Assembly: GCF_002272895.1 (NCBI RefSeq)
Contig: NZ_MLAQ01000002.1
Coordinates: 186,001 to 250,000, forward strand
Direction of reading: 5' to 3'
Length of the DNA stretch: 64,000 nt
Origin: Helicobacter sp. 12S02232-10
GTDB taxonomy: Bacteria > Campylobacterota > Campylobacteria > Campylobacterales > Helicobacteraceae
Shown: piece after piece, positions 16,639 through 25,466 of the stretch
How positions within the stretch are numbered: the first letter of the stretch is position 1
Layout of the letters: every line of letters begins with the position of its first letter
Position numbers and translations under genes: made by a program
Notes under the pieces: generated by a model
What the model saw: only the letters and a program-made list of their open reading frames with translations
The model's database searches: none
What the model was told of the DNA's origin: nothing

Positions 16639-17097
16639 ATGTATTATTCTTATAATGATTTTTTGGGCGATTTGAAAGAACTTCGCGCTAAGATTGAGGA
16701 AAAAATCAGTGTTCCAGATGCGATTGTTTGTATTGCTAGAGGCGGAATGGTGATGAGCCATATGCTCGCATTGGCTTGGAATTTGAGAGCTGTTTATACA
16801 CTCAATGCAATTTCTTATAGCGATTGTAATGTCCAAAGTTCTTTGATCATTGAAAATATGCCTCATATTAGAGGGGAATACCAAAAAATCTTAGTCGTTG
16901 ATGAAATTGTTGATAGTGGGAAAAGCTTGGAAGTGATTATGCAAAAGTTTCGATCGGCTCATCCTGAAAAATCTTTTTATTCCGCAGTTATTTTTCAAAA
17001 ACCCACAGCAAAGGTATATGCTGATTTTTATCTCAAGCACGCGGTTGAATGGATCGACTTCTTTTGGGAAGTGGATATGTTGGAGAAAAAATCTTGA
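16639..17097 (+). CDS. gpt: purine phosphoribosyltransferase (HP0735-type)
   Basis: 152-residue type I phosphoribosyltransferase; the PRPP-binding signature is ILVVDEIVDSGKSL. DAIVCIARGGMVMSHMLA forms the pyrophosphate loop, and the end (AVEWIDFFWEVD) fits xanthine-guanine types. It probably salvages guanine or xanthine to the nucleotide in the cytoplasm; the base preference cannot be read from sequence. The ATG follows AGGAGGGCGG. The stop overlaps the TTG start of rimO. Confidence 0.8.
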   Translation: MYYSYNDFLGDLKELRAKIEEKISVPDAIVCIARGGMVMSHMLALAWNLRAVYTLNAISYSDCNVQSSLIIENMPHIRGEYQKILVVDEIVDSGKSLEVIMQKFRSAHPEKSFYSAVIFQKPTAKVYADFYLKHAVEWIDFFWEVDMLEKKS

Positions 17098-18413
17098 GTA
17101 AAAAACTCCATTTGATCTCTTTGGGATGTACTAAAAATCTTGTAGATTCTGAAGTAATGTTAGGGAAACTTAGGGATTATGAGATAACAGAAAGTCCTGA
17201 ACTTGCCGATGTGATTATCATCAATACGTGCGGGTTTATCCAATCAGCTAAAGAAGAGAGCATTCAAACCATTTTGGAAGTATCAGAACGTAGAAAACAA
17301 GGAGCTTTACTTGTGGCAAGCGGGTGTTTGAGCCAGCGCTATAAAAATGAGCTTCAAGAGCTTATACCTGAAATTGACATTATTACAGGTGTGGGAGATT
17401 ATGACAAAATTGATTCGATGATTGCTCTTAAAAATGGGAAGCTTTCTTCAGAGGTGTTTTTAGCCGATGAAAGGGTCAAAAGAGTAATCACAGGTTCAAA
17501 AATTCACGCTTATATAAAAATTTCTGAAGGATGCAATCAAAATTGCAGTTTTTGCGCTATCCCAAGCTTTAAGGGTAGGCTTCAAAGCAGGTCGATTGAT
17601 TCGATTTTGCAAGAAATACAAGATTTAAGTGAGCAGGGCTTTTGTGATTTTACTTTTATTGCTCAAGATTCAAGTTCTTATTTGTACGACAAAAAGCAAA
17701 AAGATGGGTTAGTATCTCTTATAGATGCCATTGATAAGCAAAATATTGCTAAGAGTGCGCGGATTTTATATCTCTATCCTTCAAGTACAACTTTGGCGTT
17801 GATAGAAAAAATCGCAAATTCCAAAATTTTTCAAAATTATTTTGATATGCCCATCCAGCATATCAGCGATACAATGCTTAAAAAAATGCGACGAGGTGCC
17901 AATAAGGCTAAGCACATCGAACTTTTAGAAGCAATGCGTAAGGTACCTAATAGTTTTATAAGAAGCACTGTGATTATTGGACACCCACAAGAAACTCAGG
18001 AAGAATTTGAAGAACTTTGTATGTTTTTAGAAGAATTTTGTTTTGATAGGCTTAATATCTTCGCATTTTCTTCAGAAGAAGGCACAATTGCTCAAAAAAT
18101 GGAGGAAAAGATACCGACCCAAATCATCAATAAGCGAATGAGTGCGCTTAATAAAATCGTTTTGAGCCAGCAAAAATGTCTTTATAAACAAATGCTTTCC
18201 AACCCTTATCTGATTATTTTGGAGGGCAAAAGTCAAATAAGCGAATATTTTTACAGTGCTAGGGATATCAGATGGGCTCCTGAAGTCGATGGAGAGATAT
18301 TGATTAATGATAGCGATTTAGATGATTTGATTCTTGAGACAGGCTATTATGAAGCAGTCCTTAGCGAATTTAAAGATAAGCTTTTGTTTGGAAAAGTCAC
18401 AAGAAAACTTTAA
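17094..18413 (+). CDS. rimO: ribosomal protein uS12 methylthiotransferase
   Basis: Radical-SAM methylthiotransferase that modifies an aspartate of ribosomal protein S12. The N-terminal UPF0004 domain has HLISLGCTKNLVDSEVMLGKL and IINTCGFIQSAKEES, with cysteines for one iron-sulphur cluster. The radical-SAM motif is CNQNCSFC, and a C-terminal TRAM domain ends the protein. The MiaB/RimO choice rests on the SLGCTKNLVDSE start. The TTG at 17094 is preferred: GGAG at 17082-17085 sits eight bases upstream and the codon overlaps the gpt stop. The in-frame ATG at 17049 lies inside gpt and would add a non-family N-terminus. Confidence 0.92.
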   Translation: MSKKLHLISLGCTKNLVDSEVMLGKLRDYEITESPELADVIIINTCGFIQSAKEESIQTILEVSERRKQGALLVASGCLSQRYKNELQELIPEIDIITGVGDYDKIDSMIALKNGKLSSEVFLADERVKRVITGSKIHAYIKISEGCNQNCSFCAIPSFKGRLQSRSIDSILQEIQDLSEQGFCDFTFIAQDSSSYLYDKKQKDGLVSLIDAIDKQNIAKSARILYLYPSSTTLALIEKIANSKIFQNYFDMPIQHISDTMLKKMRRGANKAKHIELLEAMRKVPNSFIRSTVIIGHPQETQEEFEELCMFLEEFCFDRLNIFAFSSEEGTIAQKMEEKIPTQIINKRMSALNKIVLSQQKCLYKQMLSNPYLIILEGKSQISEYFYSARDIRWAPEVDGEILINDSDLDDLILETGYYEAVLSEFKDKLLFGKVTRKL

Positions 18414-19435
18414 TGCTAAAGCTTGAGTTTTTAGGCGAACTTAGAAATCGAAAAAATCTTTTAGGATTTTCGGGGGGTTCTGATTCTGTAGCGTTGTTTT
18501 ATGCCTTGATTCAAAATGAAGTTTATTTTGATATTGCAATTGTGGATTATGGGATTAGGGAATCTTCAAAAGATGAGGTTTCTTATGCTTTGGATTTAGC
18601 TCATCAGTACCAAAAAAAATGTTTTGTATTCAAAGCACCACAGATTGCATCAAATTTTGAAGCAAAGGCGCGTGAAATTCGCTATGGATTTTTTGAGAGA
18701 ATCATTGATTTGAAAGGGTATGAAAATTTAGTGTTGGCTCACCAGCTCAATGATAGGTTGGAATGGTTTTTAATGCAGTTATCCAAAGGCTGTTCATTGG
18801 CGACACTTTTAGGCTTTGATGGCATAGAAATCAGGGAGAATTATCGAATTATCCGCCCGTTAATCAACACTCCTAAAAAACTTATTTATGCTTATTGCCA
18901 TTCTTATAAATTTTTTGAAGACAGCAGCAATCAGGATATGTCTTATAAACGCAACGAATTTCGCCTCAAATACACTCAAGAATTGGTAGAAAAATATTGT
19001 ACGGGGATTGCAAAGTCTTTTGAATATTTGAGGGAAGAGAAGTCTTTTCTTTATCCGAATGTTGCAGTTTTGCGTTTGGGAGAAATTCGTTTTTTTGAGC
19101 GTGGCGGGAGTCTTTCAGATATTTATCAGACAGATAAAATCCTTAAAACGATGGGCTATGTACTTTCAGCTTCACAGAGGCAAGAAATATTTAAGATGGA
19201 TTTTTCTTTGGAAATCGGGCAAAAATATATTATTGAGAGTAATGAAGAATATATTTTTGTATCAAAATCATATAGTTTTCCTTTTGCGATGCCAAAAAAA
19301 TTTAAAAACATTGCCAGAATTCTCAAAATTCCCAGAAGAATTCGCCCTCAAATTCATTTTTATCTAGATAGCAGGGGAATGAAACCAGAAGAAATGATGG
19401 CTTATTTGAGAAAAAAACTTTGCAAATGTGAATAG
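18413..19435 (+). CDS. tilS: tRNA(Ile)-lysidine synthase
   Basis: N-type ATP pyrophosphatase that converts C34 of tRNA-Ile(CAU) to lysidine, needed to read AUA codons; essential. The PP-loop is GFSGGSDSVALFYAL near residues 18-32, followed by the conserved region YQKKCFVFKAPQ...NFEAKAREIRYGFFE and the DSSNQDMSYKRNEFR stretch typical of TilS. At 340 residues it is short, as in Helicobacter. Its ATG shares one base with the rimO stop. Confidence 0.92.
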   Translation: MLKLEFLGELRNRKNLLGFSGGSDSVALFYALIQNEVYFDIAIVDYGIRESSKDEVSYALDLAHQYQKKCFVFKAPQIASNFEAKAREIRYGFFERIIDLKGYENLVLAHQLNDRLEWFLMQLSKGCSLATLLGFDGIEIRENYRIIRPLINTPKKLIYAYCHSYKFFEDSSNQDMSYKRNEFRLKYTQELVEKYCTGIAKSFEYLREEKSFLYPNVAVLRLGEIRFFERGGSLSDIYQTDKILKTMGYVLSASQRQEIFKMDFSLEIGQKYIIESNEEYIFVSKSYSFPFAMPKKFKNIARILKIPRRIRPQIHFYLDSRGMKPEEMMAYLRKKLCKCE

Positions 19436-19559
19436 ATCGTCAATATTTGATTCATTTTTTATTATTTTGGCCGTATTTTTAAGTTATAAATCAACGAAAA
19501 AGGTTAAAATTAAACTATTGCTTCTAAAAAAAGAAGAAATAGCAAAATAAGGAGAAAAA

Positions 19560-21026
19560 ATGCGCAATGATGCTACTTTGGAGTACGATTACTCTATTGC
19601 CAAGTTGTTTTTGTATTCAACGATGGCATTTGGGTTTATAGGAATGCTGATCGGTGTTGTGTTGGCATTTCAATTGGCTTTTCCGGATTTGAATTATATT
19701 GCGGGGGAATACAGTATATTTGGAAGGTTGAGACCTCTTCATACTAATGGCGTTATTTACGGCTTTACTTTGAGCGGTATATGGGCGGCTTGGTATTATT
19801 TGGGGCAAAGGGTGCTTAAAATTACTTATTACCAGCACCCTTTTTTGAAGTTTATCGGGTATTTGCATTTTTGGCTTTATATTGTTTTGCTTGTGTTGGC
19901 CGTTGTGAGTTTATTTGCCGGTCTTACTCAGTCAAAGGAATATGCGGAATTGATTTGGCCTCTAGATCTTTTAGTTGTTGTTGTATGGGTACTTTGGGGA
20001 ATTAGTATGTTTGGAAGTATGGGGGTTAGACGAGAAAAAACCATTTATATTTCTTTGTGGTATTTTATTGCTACATTTACAGCGATAGCAGTTTTATATA
20101 TATTCAATAATCTTGCCATTCCGACTTATTTGGTTTCTGGTGTAGGGAGTATATGGCATTCCATTTCAATGTTTTCAGGTAGCAATGATGCGATGATTCA
20201 ATGGTGGTGGGGGCATAATGCAGTTGCATTTGTTTTTACTTCTGGGATTATTGGGATTATTTATTATTTCTTGCCCAAAGAATCAGGACAACCTATATTT
20301 TCCTATAAACTGACATTATTTTCCTTTTGGAGTTTGATGTTTGTTTATATTTGGGCAGGCGGGCATCACGTGATTTATTCAACCGTTCCAGATTGGGTTC
20401 AAACACTTGGATCGGTTTTTTCAGTTATCTTGATTTTGCCTTCTTGGGGAACGGCTATCAATATGTTGCTTACAATGCGCGGTCAATGGCATCAACTTAA
20501 GGAATCTCCACTCATTAAATTCCTTGTACTGGCTTCTACATTCTATATGCTTGCGACACTTGAAGGTCCAATTCAGGCAATTAAATCCGTAAATGCTTTG
20601 GCTCACTTTACTGATTGGATTATCGGTCACGTTCATGATGGCGTTCTTGGATGGGTTGGATTTACAATCATTGCAGCTTGCTATCATATGCTTCCTAGAA
20701 TGTATAAGAGAGAGATTTACTCTAGAAAGATTATGGATATTCAGTTTTGGATTATGACTATTGGCATTGTGCTTTATTTCTCTAGTATGTGGATATCAGG
20801 TATCACACAAGGGATGATGTGGAGAGATGTTGATCAATATGGCAATCTTACTTATCAATTTATCGACACCGTCAGAGTGTTGTTCCCTTATTATGTGATT
20901 CGAGGAATCGGGGGTTTGATGTATCTGATAGGATTTATTCTGTTTATTTACAATGTTGTGATGACCATCACCGCGGCAAAAGAGCTAGAGCGAGAGTCAA
21001 ACTATGCTTCGCCTATGGCTGCTTGA
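19560..21026 (+). CDS. ccoN: cbb3-type cytochrome c oxidase subunit I
   Basis: Catalytic haem-copper subunit of the high-affinity terminal oxidase, with about twelve membrane helices over 488 residues. Haem and CuB histidines are visible in RLRPLHTNGVIYGF, WWWGHNAVAFVFTSG, WAGGHHVIYSTVPDW and TDWIIGHVHDGVLGW. Helicobacter uses this oxidase as its sole or main aerobic respiratory end point at low oxygen. GGAGAAAAA precedes the ATG. It is the first of the ccoNOQP operon. Confidence 0.97.
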   Translation: MRNDATLEYDYSIAKLFLYSTMAFGFIGMLIGVVLAFQLAFPDLNYIAGEYSIFGRLRPLHTNGVIYGFTLSGIWAAWYYLGQRVLKITYYQHPFLKFIGYLHFWLYIVLLVLAVVSLFAGLTQSKEYAELIWPLDLLVVVVWVLWGISMFGSMGVRREKTIYISLWYFIATFTAIAVLYIFNNLAIPTYLVSGVGSIWHSISMFSGSNDAMIQWWWGHNAVAFVFTSGIIGIIYYFLPKESGQPIFSYKLTLFSFWSLMFVYIWAGGHHVIYSTVPDWVQTLGSVFSVILILPSWGTAINMLLTMRGQWHQLKESPLIKFLVLASTFYMLATLEGPIQAIKSVNALAHFTDWIIGHVHDGVLGWVGFTIIAACYHMLPRMYKREIYSRKIMDIQFWIMTIGIVLYFSSMWISGITQGMMWRDVDQYGNLTYQFIDTVRVLFPYYVIRGIGGLMYLIGFILFIYNVVMTITAAKELERESNYASPMAA

Positions 21027-21040
21027 TAAGGGGGTAGTTT

Positions 21041-21724
21041 ATGTTTAGTTGGTTAGAAAAAAATCCGTTCTTTTTTACAGTGGCATTTTTGGTTGTCTTT
21101 TCCATCGCTGGACTTGTGGAGCTTTTGCCAGACTTTATTAAGTCCTCTAGACCGATTGAGGGTCTTCGCCCTTATACTGTGCTTGAGACTGCAGGTAGGC
21201 AGATTTATATCAATGAGGGATGCTATAACTGCCATTCCCAGCTCATCCGTCCTTTTCAGGCTGAGACTGATCGTTATGGAGCCTATAGTCTGAGTGGAGA
21301 ATACGCTTATGATAGACCTTTTCTATGGGGTTCTAAACGAACTGGTCCGGATTTACACAGAGTGGGGGATAGCAGGACTACAGATTGGCACGAAAATCAT
21401 ATGTGGGAACCTACTAGCGTAGTTCCTGATTCAATTATGCCTGCTTATCATCATTTGTTTAAAAAAGATGCCGACTTTGATACTGCTTATGCGGAAGCCT
21501 ATACACAGAAAGTAGTTTTTGGTGTTCCCTATGATACTCAAGGTGGAGTTTCTCTAGGCAATATAGAAGATGCCAAAAAAGCTTATATGCAAGAAGCTGG
21601 TGAGATTGTCAATAATATGAAAAACCAGAAAATTAAAGATGCTTTTGAGAAAGGAGAAGTCAAAGAAATTGTTGCTTTGATTGCTTATCTCAATAGTTTG
21701 GGTCAATCTAGAATGACCAAATAA
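21041..21724 (+). CDS. ccoO: cbb3-type cytochrome c oxidase subunit II
   Basis: Membrane-anchored mono-haem cytochrome c, 227 residues. One N-terminal helix (FFFTVAFLVVFSIAGLVELLPDF) anchors a periplasmic domain with the haem site GCYNCHSQLIRPF (CxxCH). The distal methionine is probably in the SIMPAYHHLF region. It passes electrons from CcoP to CcoN. It lies 14 bases after ccoN, in order with ccoQ and ccoP. Confidence 0.96.
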   Translation: MFSWLEKNPFFFTVAFLVVFSIAGLVELLPDFIKSSRPIEGLRPYTVLETAGRQIYINEGCYNCHSQLIRPFQAETDRYGAYSLSGEYAYDRPFLWGSKRTGPDLHRVGDSRTTDWHENHMWEPTSVVPDSIMPAYHHLFKKDADFDTAYAEAYTQKVVFGVPYDTQGGVSLGNIEDAKKAYMQEAGEIVNNMKNQKIKDAFEKGEVKEIVALIAYLNSLGQSRMTK

Positions 21725-21738
21725 TAAGGAGCAAAATT

Positions 21739-21948
21739 ATGAATCTTGAATCTTTAGAATCAATCAGGGCGATTGCTTATATCGTCACTACTATTTTGCT
21801 TGTGATATTTTTATATACATACATCGCAAGTATGTATATAAAACAAAAAAAAGGCATTGTTGATTATGAAAAATATGCAAACTTAGCTTTGAAGGACAAC
21901 TTAGATGATGAGATTATTGAGTCTAGAGAAAGCAAACAAAACAAATGA
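21739..21948 (+). CDS. ccoQ: cbb3 oxidase small subunit CcoQ
   Basis: 69 residues with one membrane helix (AIAYIVTTILLVIFLYTYIASMY) and a charged cytoplasmic tail, the normal CcoQ form. It stabilises the oxidase complex in other bacteria. AAGGAG precedes the ATG. It lies between ccoO and ccoP as in all epsilon cbb3 operons. Confidence 0.9.
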   Translation: MNLESLESIRAIAYIVTTILLVIFLYTYIASMYIKQKKGIVDYEKYANLALKDNLDDEIIESRESKQNK

Positions 21949-21959
21949 AAGGAGAGAGT

Positions 21960-22835
21960 ATGGGATGGTTGAGTGATAATATAAACTTATTCGGCCTGAT
22001 CGCCGCAATAGTTATTTTGGTATTGACGGTGTATGTGGCAGGGGTTTTAATTAAAAAAATGCGTGATGCCAAAGCAGATGGCGAACTAACCGATCATAAA
22101 TGGGATGGTATAGCTGAATTTAGGAATAATTTACCCATTGGTTGGGTTGTAAGTTTTTTGGTGTTGATCTTGTGGGGATTCTGGTATTTATTTTTTGGCT
22201 ATCCAATGGATGCTTATTCCCAAATTGGCGATTACAACCAACAAGTTCAAGTTCATAATAAAAAGTTTGAGGAAAAATGGAAAAGTCTTAGTAGTGAAGA
22301 TATGATCAATATGGGGCAAGGAATATTTTTGGTTCAATGCTCTCAATGTCACGGTATCACTGCTGAAGGGATGCACGGAAAGGCACAGAATCTAACGCGG
22401 TGGGGCAAGGAAGAAGGAATTATGGATACCGTTGAGCACGGTAGTGTTGGATTGGGGTATGATGGGGGAGAAATGCCTCCTTTAGGCTTAAGCAAAGAAG
22501 ATGCTAAGGCTGTAGCTTCTTATGTTATGGCAGATATTTCAGATCTCAAGCATACAAAATACCCCGCTGATGTCCAAAAGGGTAAGGAAGTTTATAATAA
22601 TGCAGGGTGTGCAGGATGCCACGGTCCTGATGGAAAAGGAATGCCAGGAATGGATAATTTTGCTCCAGATTTGAGCAAATATGGCACTTATGATTTCCTT
22701 AAAAGGGTTTTAGATCACGGCAAGAAAGGACACATTGGACAAATGCCTTCTTTTGCTTACAGAAATTTTAATGATACTCAAATCAAGGCGCTTGCAGAAT
22801 ATATAGGTTCTTTGCAGCCTTTGAGTGAGGATTAA
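21960..22835 (+). CDS. ccoP: cbb3-type cytochrome c oxidase subunit III
   Basis: Di-haem cytochrome c, about 291 residues. Two N-terminal helices (NLFGLIAAIVILVLTVYVAG and GWVVSFLVLILWGFWYLFFG) anchor periplasmic domains with CSQCH and CAGCH haem sites. It receives electrons from the bc1 complex or cytochrome c. The ATG at 21960 (MGWLSDN) is preferred to 21945: AAAGGAGAG sits in the right place and the earlier start overlaps ccoQ. Confidence 0.96.
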   Translation: MGWLSDNINLFGLIAAIVILVLTVYVAGVLIKKMRDAKADGELTDHKWDGIAEFRNNLPIGWVVSFLVLILWGFWYLFFGYPMDAYSQIGDYNQQVQVHNKKFEEKWKSLSSEDMINMGQGIFLVQCSQCHGITAEGMHGKAQNLTRWGKEEGIMDTVEHGSVGLGYDGGEMPPLGLSKEDAKAVASYVMADISDLKHTKYPADVQKGKEVYNNAGCAGCHGPDGKGMPGMDNFAPDLSKYGTYDFLKRVLDHGKKGHIGQMPSFAYRNFNDTQIKALAEYIGSLQPLSED

Positions 22836-22845
22836 GGAGTAAATG

Positions 22846-23052
22846 ATGAATGGACTATTTGGAATCAACGGATTATTAGGATATTTGATTGCAGTTCTTT
22901 TGGTTGTTGGAGCTGCAATACTTTTTAGTATCGCAGCTATCAATATACAAAAAACTCAAGCTGTCAGTTATTATAAGATTGATAATCAAGATGCTATCAA
23001 AATGAAAAGTATCGGAAATGAGAAACATTACGAATTAATGCAGGAAAAATAA
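22846..23052 (+). CDS. DUF4006-family small membrane protein
   Basis: 68 residues: one helix (GLLGYLIAVLLVVGAAILFSI) and a polar tail. It matches the DUF4006 family found after ccoP in Campylobacterota and is presumably an oxidase assembly or accessory factor, from location only. The ATG at 22846 is preferred to 22843 because GGAG at 22836-22839 is then six bases upstream. Confidence 0.75.
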   Translation: MNGLFGINGLLGYLIAVLLVVGAAILFSIAAINIQKTQAVSYYKIDNQDAIKMKSIGNEKHYELMQEK

Positions 23053-23062
23053 AGGAGAAATT

Positions 23063-23170
23063 ATGCGATTCACTACGCTTGAAAAAGTTTTGGCATTTTT
23101 TATTGTTTTAACCATTATTATGACGATTGTGATCCCTTTTATTCCTAATCTCTTTTTGTTTTTGGTATAA
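23063..23170 (+). CDS. 35-residue single-helix membrane protein in the cbb3 operon
   Basis: A tiny gene, ATG at 23063 after AAAGGAGAAATT, ending with TAA at 23168-23170, one base before the next gene. The product starts MRFTTLEKVLAFFIVLTIIM and is almost wholly one membrane helix with a Lys/Glu N-terminal flank. The strong ribosome site and the tight fit between DUF4006 and the TPM-domain gene make it a real gene. A role in oxidase assembly or stability is inferred from position. Confidence 0.75.
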   Translation: MRFTTLEKVLAFFIVLTIIMTIVIPFIPNLFLFLV

Positions 23171-23171
23171 A

Positions 23172-23768
23172 ATGGTTTTTTGTTTTAAGAGGTTGGTTTT
23201 TTGCCTCTTTCTGCCTATATTATTGTTGGCAGATTCTTTTGTTTTGGATAATCAAAGCGGTCTTTTGATTCCCAAAAGTGCTGCATTTGTACAAAGAGTT
23301 TCAAGCGAACTTAAATATAAAACAGGTTTTTCATTTTATGTTGATGTTGTAGATAAGGCTTCTTTGAATTCCAAACAAGAGCGAAAGGATTACAAGAACA
23401 ACGTTATTTCAAAGTTTTCTCCTCCTTATGGGGTTTTGTTTTTTTTCAGACAGGCTAAGAAAATTGATATTGTCTTGAGCGAAGATTCTAAAGATCTTTT
23501 TAATACAGACCAAATATTTTTTGACTATATAGCCCCTCTCTTGCCTGAAAAAGACGTCGATTTAACTCCTCAAAGAATTTCGGCCATTATTTTGAATGGT
23601 TATTCTGAAATTGCCGATAGAATTGCGGATAAATATGGCGTTAATTTAGAAAATAATTTTCCTTCCGAAAATCAAAATTTGTTTGTGCGGGTAATTTTAT
23701 ACCTGATGTTGTTTAGTTTGGTGGGATTATTTATCGTAGTTTATTTTTTTAAAAGGCATAGAAGATGA
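23172..23768 (+). CDS. TPM-domain-like exported membrane protein
   Basis: 198 residues: an N-terminal signal sequence (RLVFCLFLPILLLADSF), a periplasmic domain resembling the TPM (YgcG-like) fold, with FVLDNQSGLLIPKSAAFVQR and a later SPPYGVLFFFRQAKKIDIVL strand region, and a C-terminal anchor (LFVRVILYLMLFSLVGLFIVV) with a basic end. Function unknown; such genes follow cco operons in related bacteria. Its stop overlaps the FixH-like gene start (ATGA). Confidence 0.65.
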   Translation: MVFCFKRLVFCLFLPILLLADSFVLDNQSGLLIPKSAAFVQRVSSELKYKTGFSFYVDVVDKASLNSKQERKDYKNNVISKFSPPYGVLFFFRQAKKIDIVLSEDSKDLFNTDQIFFDYIAPLLPEKDVDLTPQRISAIILNGYSEIADRIADKYGVNLENNFPSENQNLFVRVILYLMLFSLVGLFIVVYFFKRHRR

Positions 23769-24367
23769 AAAAAAATAGGAATTTTTGGCCATTAGGTATT
23801 TTAAGCATTATCATTATTGGGATTATTTTGTTATTTTTGCTTGTAAAGTTGTCTATGATGAATCCGATTATTGACGATAATGCTTATTTTGAAAAATACA
23901 GTGAAGTTGATAAAGATATCAATAAGATTATTAAAAATACAGAAGAATTTGAAAATTACTATACGCTTTATATTGGTGCTAATCAAAAACCTCTTAAGAA
24001 TTCTCTTTCTCGACCATTGTCTCCTTATTTTGTAAAAGGACATCGGGATAAGCTTAAAGAGGAGCCAAAAATTGAGCTTTTTACCAATGCACCTAATTAT
24101 ATTTATGTCACAATCGTTCCAAAAACCCTATCCTCTCCCATATCGGATTTAAATATCAAGCTTTTTATGACGCGTTATCATATGAATACAGAACATTTAG
24201 ATCTTGGAAGTTTGCAATGTTCAACCGAAGATTTTTGTTCGAGTCCTAAGTTTGAATTAAATATTAAAGGCAGATGGAAAGCAATTTTACAAGTTGAATA
24301 CACTCAAAACAATGAGCATAAAAAAATATTTTTTGAAAAAGAATTTTTTGCTTCTAGGCTTCCATAA
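23765..24367 (+). CDS. FixH-like protein (cbb3 oxidase maturation)
   Basis: 200 residues with an N-terminal helix (FWPLGILSIIIIGIILLFLLV) followed by IDDNAYFEKYSEVDKDINKI, like the FixH/CcoH pattern in which 'v.d.YY.k...' follows the helix. The rest is a periplasmic beta-rich domain ending in a growth-factor-like strand pattern. CcoH helps cbb3 oxidase assembly. Position after the cco genes supports the call. It overlaps the next gene by 56 bases. Confidence 0.7.
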   Translation: MKKNRNFWPLGILSIIIIGIILLFLLVKLSMMNPIIDDNAYFEKYSEVDKDINKIIKNTEEFENYYTLYIGANQKPLKNSLSRPLSPYFVKGHRDKLKEEPKIELFTNAPNYIYVTIVPKTLSSPISDLNIKLFMTRYHMNTEHLDLGSLQCSTEDFCSSPKFELNIKGRWKAILQVEYTQNNEHKKIFFEKEFFASRLP

Positions 24368-24677
24368 AGGTTTTGCCAGCGTTGAATTATTAATGGCGCT
24401 TGTGATTATGATGGGGGCATTTAAGATTTTTTGGAAAATTTATGAAGAGAATGAGCGTTATCGTTTTTTCTCTCAAGAAAATCAAAAAATATTTCTTGCT
24501 CAAAAACATATCAGTGAAAAAATTTATTTTAATAGCACTCAAGAAACTTCCAAAGGTTTTTTTGTATTGTCTCAAAAAGGTTTTAGTTACGATGGCAAAC
24601 TATTGGAAGACTATAGTGAAGAAGGGTTGGGGTACCATTATTTTTACCCCCAAAAGATAAGGAAAAATGAAGAATAG
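24312..24677 (+). CDS. pseudopilin-like protein
   Basis: About 121 residues. After a 20-residue basic leader the sequence G-FASVELLMALVIMMGAFKIF forms a class III prepilin signal with Glu at +5 and one hydrophobic helix. The C-terminal domain is short. The ATG at 24312 lies inside the FixH-like gene; a TTG at 24294 is also possible, and neither has a good ribosome site, so translation is probably coupled. It is the first of three small pseudopilin-type genes before a PilT-like ATPase. Confidence 0.65.
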   Translation: MSIKKYFLKKNFLLLGFHKGFASVELLMALVIMMGAFKIFWKIYEENERYRFFSQENQKIFLAQKHISEKIYFNSTQETSKGFFVLSQKGFSYDGKLLEDYSEEGLGYHYFYPQKIRKNEE

Positions 24678-25098
24678 AAATGCTTTTGTTTTGCTTGATT
24701 TTATTATTGCCATATCGGTGATGGCAGCAATAGGAGTGTTGGGAATAAAAATGCTTTTGAATCTTCAAAGTCAAAATTACCTCAAAGCAAAGCATACTCA
24801 AATCTCTTTGGAAGTTCAAAATGCTCTTGATATGATAGAAAACTATGTATTGGAGGCACAGAGAGATTCAATTGTTTTTGAGCAGAATGTTCTATCGTGG
24901 CGTATGTTGGAGGGGGATCAAAAAATCCATCAAGTGGTTTTAAAAAACAAGGCATTGTATCTAGATGGATTGATGGTTTTAAATGGAGTGAATGATTTTT
25001 TTGTCCATAGAGATAGAGAAAAATTTGAAGTTTCTCTTTGCACTAGGGGTAAAAATTCGTCTTGTTATCAGAAATTAATATGGATAATAAAAGTTTGA
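24667..25098 (+). CDS. pseudopilin-like protein
   Basis: 143 residues beginning MKNRNAFVLLDFIIAISVMA. This is a prepilin-like N-terminus in which Asp replaces the usual Glu at +5 (FVLLD), as in some GspK/PilX-type minor pilins. One hydrophobic helix is followed by a domain with two cysteines (SLCTRGKNSSCYQK). AAGGAA precedes the ATG. It overlaps both neighbours, consistent with one operon. Confidence 0.65.
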   Translation: MKNRNAFVLLDFIIAISVMAAIGVLGIKMLLNLQSQNYLKAKHTQISLEVQNALDMIENYVLEAQRDSIVFEQNVLSWRMLEGDQKIHQVVLKNKALYLDGLMVLNGVNDFFVHRDREKFEVSLCTRGKNSSCYQKLIWIIKV

Positions 25099-25466
25099 TG
25101 AGAGGTGCTTATATTTTTCTTTCTGCTTTGATTGTGTTTTTAGGAATTGTCTATATTGTGATGAATACTCTACGCCACAACGAAACAGAGCTTGATCGGA
25201 TCAGTAATTCGCATTTAAAATTCCAATCCTTGCTTGATGCTCGCAGCATTTTAGAAATGGCGAGGTTATGCTTACAAAAATACGGCGTTCAAGCGTGCGA
25301 TTTTGATGAATTTATGCTTGGAGATTCTTTAGGGGGCTATCATTTGATGGAAGATAAAAATGGTGACTATTGGATTGATATTTATGTGGAGAGAAAAAAT
25401 TTAAGAACCTCTCAAATTTTAAGAAATCGAATCAAGGTGCTTTGGGAGAGCAAGAATGATCAATAA
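25080..25466 (+). CDS. membrane-anchored pseudopilus-associated protein
   Basis: 128 residues: MDNKSLMRGAYIFLSALIVF gives one N-terminal helix, then a coiled segment (TELDRISNSHLKFQSLLDAR) and a small domain with a Cys pair (ARLCLQKYGVQAC). It lacks a clear prepilin cleavage site but has minor-pilin size and lies between a pseudopilin and the ATPase. The ATG at 25080 is preferred over 25062, which is further inside the upstream gene. Function inferred from context. Confidence 0.6.
   Translation: MDNKSLMRGAYIFLSALIVFLGIVYIVMNTLRHNETELDRISNSHLKFQSLLDARSILEMARLCLQKYGVQACDFDEFMLGDSLGGYHLMEDKNGDYWIDIYVERKNLRTSQILRNRIKVLWESKNDQ

Noticed and set aside
17049-17093. Upstream ATG start for rimO
   Set aside because: Would lie 46 bases inside gpt and add residues not found in RimO; the TTG at 17094 has GGAG at correct distance.
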